Part shown: one piece after another, positions 59,887 to 64,000 of the stretch | How the letters are laid out: each line of letters opens with the position of its first letter | Position numbering within the stretch: the first letter of the stretch is position 1 | Assembly (NCBI RefSeq): GCF_003369915.1 | Contig: NC_046676.1 | Span: 13,374,001 to 13,438,000, forward strand | Direction: 5' to 3' | Origin: Drosophila miranda | Lineage: Eukaryota > Arthropoda > Insecta > Diptera > Drosophilidae | DNA length: 64,000 bases | Made by a program: the position numbers and the translations under genes | The notes under the pieces: model-generated | Told to the model about the DNA's origin: nothing | Database searches by the model: none | The model's input: only the letters and a program-made list of their open reading frames with translations

Positions 59887-62829
59887 ATGTTTTTGCCTGT
59901 GAAATCGAATCAGTAAGTAGACGGTGAAATTCGAGCTGGAGTCTCCCCATCGACACCATTCCACCCCCGAAAACAGAGCGCTCCCTGGCATAGCATAAAC
60001 ATGAACATGAGCATAAACAACCCCCGGGCTATGGCCGGGGAATTTTCATGCTTCCTGCGACAGCTTGGCGCCCCCATCATCATTATGATTATAAAATTTG
60101 ATTCTGTTGCAGCTCGGGAGAGGCGAGTGGCAACAACGAGGATGTCACCACCACCAGCAACAATTCCACACAAACGCCCAGCGATCTGAGCCCACCGGGA
60201 CCCAACGAGGAGGTCTTGCCCCAGGCGCATCATCAGAATCCAGGACATTGCATTGCCTCCTTTGCGGCCATCAACCAGATGAGAACTAATGCCCAGGTAT
60301 GTCACCATCCATTAAACTTGCTGGGGGATAAAACATTGAGAGGTCTGGAGCACTAGAGCTAGTCAGAATATCCTTTTATTTATGTATCAGCTAAAGAAGA
60401 AGAAGTTTCCCCCCCCAGTGAATGTTCTTGAAAGGGCATTGAAAACTTTATGATTAATTGACAGATCTTGATATTGCCATACTAATTGCATTAGGCGTGA
60501 ACATAATTAAAATATTTATTTAGAATGGGCGCGTGATTGAGGCCGCCGCCAGTGTTTTAGTTGACGCGGTCCCACATGCCGCATACTTAATTTCTTTCTT
60601 TCGTTTCTCTTTATTTGGCCAGTCGGCAAAATTAATTGTCACCCAGCCCCACCCCCAGCACAGAGTTCAGCAGAGGTGGGGGTGGGGCCATTTGAACAAA
60701 TTGCCGTTTTAGAGCCCCAGCGGGCGACTTGGCCTTAGCCCGAATCGAGCCATGATGTAAGCGACACTTTGCCATCAAAGATGGTTTTCAATCGAGGGCA
60801 TTGACAGCCAGGAGGGGACTCTTTCGAAAGTTATTAATGGACTAGGTATGTCTGGAGCAAGTTAGCTCTTGTAAGGATGCCAGCGGGGCAGGAGGCGCAC
60901 TGTAAAATTGAGCACGTAGCCAGGAATTAATCGGATTTGTAAAGCGACACTTTTGCCTGGCCCCATCGGAAGGGAACTGTACTCCATGTGTCAACAGCCT
61001 GTGGTAATGGCCCTTCTCCTATCCTTTCAGCTCTGCGACGTTCGTCTGGAGGTGGGCGGCGACACCATCAATGCCCATCGAGTGGTGCTGGCCTCTGTCT
61101 CGCCCTATTTCTATGCGATGTTCAACGGTGAGTGGAGTTCAACGAGATGCTTGCCAGGGCAAGGGGGAATGAGAGCTGCTTCATTCATTACTCACCCGAA
61201 TCTCTATTCATTCCAGATGACATGCTCGAACGCACTCAGGGCCTGGTCCGGCTCCATGACGTGGACAGCACCGCTCTGCGCCAGCTGATCGACTACACCT
61301 ACACCGGAGAGATCACAATCACCGAGCAGAACGTGCAGGTGCTGCTGCCCGCCTCGGGACTGCTGCAGATGCATTCGGTACGCGACGCGTGCTGCAAGTT
61401 TCTGCTGCGACAGCTGCATCCCTCAAATTGTCTGGGGATCCGCAGCTTTGCGGATGCCCACTCGTGCAAGGAGCTGCACACCCGATCCCACAAGTATGCG
61501 CTGCAGAACTTCCAGCAGGTGGTAGGTACAGAGGAATTCCTGCTGCTGCCCTTCGAGGAGGTCAGGGAGCTGATATCGAACAGCCAGCTGAACATCAGCT
61601 CCGAAGAGAAGGTCTTCATGGCGGTGGTCAACTGGGTCAAGCACGATCTGGCCACGCGGCGGCTGCACACGTCAGAGCTGATGTCCCACGTGCGCCTGCC
61701 CCTCGTCAGCCGCGACTTCCTCATGAGCTGTGTGGAGGCGGAGACCCTGATGCGCGACGACTCCGAGTGCAAGGAGCTGCTGCTGGAGGCCATGAAGTAC
61801 CATCTTTTGCCGGAGCAGCGCAGCGTGATGGGCAGTCAGCGTACCCAGGAGCGGCGGCCAGAGGGCATGAAGCCGTATGTGTTCGCCGTCGGCGGGGGCA
61901 GCCTCTTCGCCATCCACAACGAGTGCGAGGTGTACAATCCGAGGAGCAACACCTGGAGTCCGGTGGCCCCCATGCTGTGGCGTCGCTCCCGATCCGGGGT
62001 CACGTCGCTGCACAAGCAGCTCTACGTGGTCGGCGGTTACGACGGGGTCAGCGATCTGGCCACGGCCGAGAGCTACAATCCGCTGACCAACAAGTGGAGC
62101 AACATCACCCCGATGGGCACTAAGAGAAGCTGCCTGGGCATCTGCTCCTACGACGCCCTCATCTACGTGTGCGGCGGCTACGACGGTGCCTCCTGCCTCA
62201 GCAGCATGGAACGCTATGATCCGCTCACCGGCATCTGGAGCTCCTGTCCGGCCATGAGCACGCGCCGTCGCTACTGCCGCCTGGCAGTGCTGGAGAACTG
62301 CATCTACAGCCTGGGCGGGTTCGACTCCACCAACTATCAGTCGAGTGTCGAACGCTTTGATCCGCGCGTGGGCCGCTGGCAGCCTGTTCCCAGCATGACC
62401 GCACGTCGCAGCAGCTGTGGAGTGGCCTCCACCGATGGCCACCTGTACTGCATTGGCGGAAACGATGGGACCATGTGCATGTCCAGCGGCGAGCGGTACA
62501 ATCTAAGGCGTAACACTTGGGAGCCTATTGCAGCCATGCATTCGCGCAGGTAGGAAACTGTGGTTATTCCATGCTTGGGTTGTCAATGCTTACGGATGAT
62601 TCGATTTCCTTTCAGATCAACTCACGAAGTGGTCGAGGTGGAGGGCGCCTTGTTCGCCCTGGGCGGCAATGATGGCAGCTCCTCGCTGAATTCCGTGGAA
62701 CGCTATGACCCGCGTCTCAACAAGTGGAGCGTGGTCAATGCCATGGTGGCCCGACGCAGTTCCGTGGGCGCTGCTGTGCTAGAGTGCTTTCATCTGGAGC
62801 GAGGACTGGTGCAGACGACGAACTTATGA
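59887..62829 (+). CDS. CG15097: BTB-BACK-Kelch protein, likely Cullin-3 substrate adaptor
   Basis: Five exons (59887-59912, 60113-60296, 61031-61127, 61217-62549, 62616-62829) join to 617 aa. A Ser/Thr-rich N-terminal tail is followed by a BTB domain (LCDVRLEVGGDTINAHRVVL, YTYTGEITI), a BACK domain (CLGIRSFADAHSCKEL) and six Kelch repeats, each with the GG...ERYDP...W pattern (YVVGGYDGVSDL, YVCGGYDGASCL, YSLGGFDS, YCIGGNDG, FALGGNDG). The first repeat (FAVGGGSLF) is slightly degenerate. Such proteins recruit substrates to Cul3 ubiquitin ligase. The frame ends in TGA followed by C, then stays open for 115 codons. The CG number is from memory. Confidence 0.93.
60297..61030 (+). other. CG15097: Intron 2 of the Kelch gene
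   Basis: About 730 bp with no nested gene. It has a G-rich GTGGGGGTGGGG stretch near 60,675. Confidence 0.55.
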
Positions 62830-63177
62830 CCCTTGGCCAGCATCAGCGAGTCCTTTGCCGCTGCGTCAGCGAGCGCCGCTAGCAACACCAACGGAACGGC
62901 AGCAGTAGCAGCATCAGTAACCGGAGGCACTCTGACCGTTCCCAGTCGCGCGGAGGCGGCTGCCTTCACGGCCAACATTGCATTGAGCAGCTCGGCGCCC
63001 TCAGCTAGTTCCACATTGCGCCGCCACCGTCGCGATACGCCCGGCCTGGCCGAGACCAGGAGAACCAACAGCAATGCCAGCAGCAGCAGTGGAAGTGGCA
63101 GCGGCAGTGAGAGTGGCAGCAGTGCCACCAGCGGGACAGGAGCAGGAGTAGGAGTAAAGCCACCGGCGACAGCCTGA
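62830..63177 (+). other. CG15097: In-frame open extension after the Kelch-gene TGA
   Basis: After TGA-C (62827-62829) 115 sense codons run to TGA at 63175-63177. The stretch begins PLASISESFAAASASAAS and is rich in Ala, Ser, Thr and Gly, with basic residues (STLRRHRRD) in the middle and VGVKPPATA at the end. Codon usage is C/G-ended like the main frame. TGA followed by C is the leakiest stop context known in flies. Confidence 0.7.
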
Positions 63178-63856
63178 TCCTGGTCTATGTCGCGTCGTTT
63201 CTAAGCCAACTACAAAACACTTACATACAAAGCTAACCCCACGCCTAATGCAGGAATTTGATTGATTGTTCAGTTCGTTATAAATTATAGATATATATAT
63301 AGGAATAGACACTCGCATAAGTGCGACTATTCATCATGACGGAGATGCGTGCAGCCACCACCGAGGACCGGCCCCTGGCGGTTGTTCGATTGCTCAACAT
63401 GGACGGACTACAGTATGAATGCAAAACGGGATTCCCCTTACACATGCCACACATAGGAAAACAGAGCTACAACCACATATTTCTAGTCAAGATCTCTCAC
63501 ATTAGACACGCCCACACACCCTACCACACATCCACATCACATGGGAATGCCGCAGGGGCCTGGATTTCTGCTAGCAAGGACATCAAACAACAAACATGGA
63601 GAAGCAACCTAATCTGCCTACAATTTACATACATAAATCTCTATACACATAAATTATATACCATATACACTCTTATGTACTATTCTTATGTATTTTATAC
63701 ACGCAATTATAATGATAAGTAAATGTTTCGTATTTGAAGACGGTCAGAGTCAAACGGCGTCCTCATTGTCTGCTACTTTGGTTCGTTCCCCTCTTGAATA
63801 TCTTGATATTTGTACTAGGATTGTGGAACAGTGCCGTGCCCCAATCAGTGCCCGAA
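63178..63856. other. Convergent 3' gap near the right edge
   Basis: About 680 bp, probably the Kelch-gene 3' UTR and that of the minus-strand gene at the edge. No frame with support. Confidence 0.5.
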
Positions 63857-63987
63857 TCAAATCATCCGTTTTGCTGTCTTGTGTGCCACCTTGCCCACGT
63901 TGTTGCCGTCCTCCTGCCCCAGCGGATTGCCCGATGCAGCGATCATTTTTCCTGGATTAATCCAATCCTTGGGCAAGCCCGTGCCAA
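63857..63987 (-). CDS. Last coding exon of an unidentified gene, rest beyond the window
   Basis: A minus-strand frame of 42 codons plus a split codon, with a good acceptor (TTCTTACAG) at 63988-63996. It reads from GTGLPKDWINPGKMIAASG to KVAHKTAKRMI and ends in TGA. The composition is protein-like and the acceptor is strong, so it is most likely a terminal exon. I do not recognise the family. The remainder lies right of the window. Confidence 0.5.
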
Positions 63988-64000
63988 CTGTAAGAATGAT

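Noticed and set aside
1-64000. LTR, retroviral, LINE or Polinton copies and CRISPR arrays
   Set aside because: No capsid-, polymerase- or integrase-like frames, long terminal repeats or spaced repeat arrays were seen. The only mobile element supported is the short hAT-like MITE.

Overview
This is a gene-dense, euchromatic insect window. The gene set is that of a Drosophila autosome: short 50-70 bp GT-AG introns, a few kilobase-long regulatory introns, and fly-type core-promoter words (motif 1, motif 6, motif 7, DRE, TATA/Inr). From memory, the D. melanogaster orthologues sit at several separate places on Muller element C (43E, 49F, 55F). Here they are side by side, so this is probably a species with a reshuffled arm, perhaps of the obscura group. 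That placement is an inference.

Left block (1-25,000): the 3' three quarters of DNA polymerase zeta (mus205, +), kintoun/Nop17l (-), the BMP type I receptor saxophone (+), a TTLL12-like protein (-), the ABHD4/5 lipase-like pummelig (+), cathepsin D (-), and the tail-anchored FKBP8 orthologue zonda (-).

Middle block (25,000-38,000): the lipocalin karl (+), a glycine-rich secreted protein (+), the neural receptor kinase Nrk (-), complex I subunit ND-MWFE with two alternative last exons (-), and cytosolic MetRS with three C-terminal WHEP-like repeats (+).

Right block (38,000-64,000): the giant dopey homologue (+), a divergent pair of small four-helix membrane proteins (- and +) with a hAT-like MITE between them, an unrecognised secreted protein that looks like a neuropeptide precursor (-), a BTB-BACK-Kelch protein (+), and the last exon of an unidentified gene (-) at the right edge.

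The joined exons of the thirteen multi-exon genes complete inside the window each give a length divisible by three and one open frame. The mus205 exons also join into one open frame through to its stop.

Four results stand out. (1) The dopey and Kelch genes each end in a TGA followed by a long in-frame open stretch (81 and 115 codons), candidates for stop-codon readthrough. (2) A three-exon 305-aa secreted protein carries dibasic and amidation signals and a TATA/Inr promoter; it may be an undescribed peptide precursor. (3) ND-MWFE has two paralogous terminal exons, each with its own polyadenylation signal, and the distal one adds an acidic tail. (4) A 410-bp hAT-type MITE with a degenerate 8-bp target duplication lies just upstream of a four-helix protein gene. 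I saw no LTR, retroviral or Polinton copy, no CRISPR array and no convincing tRNA.
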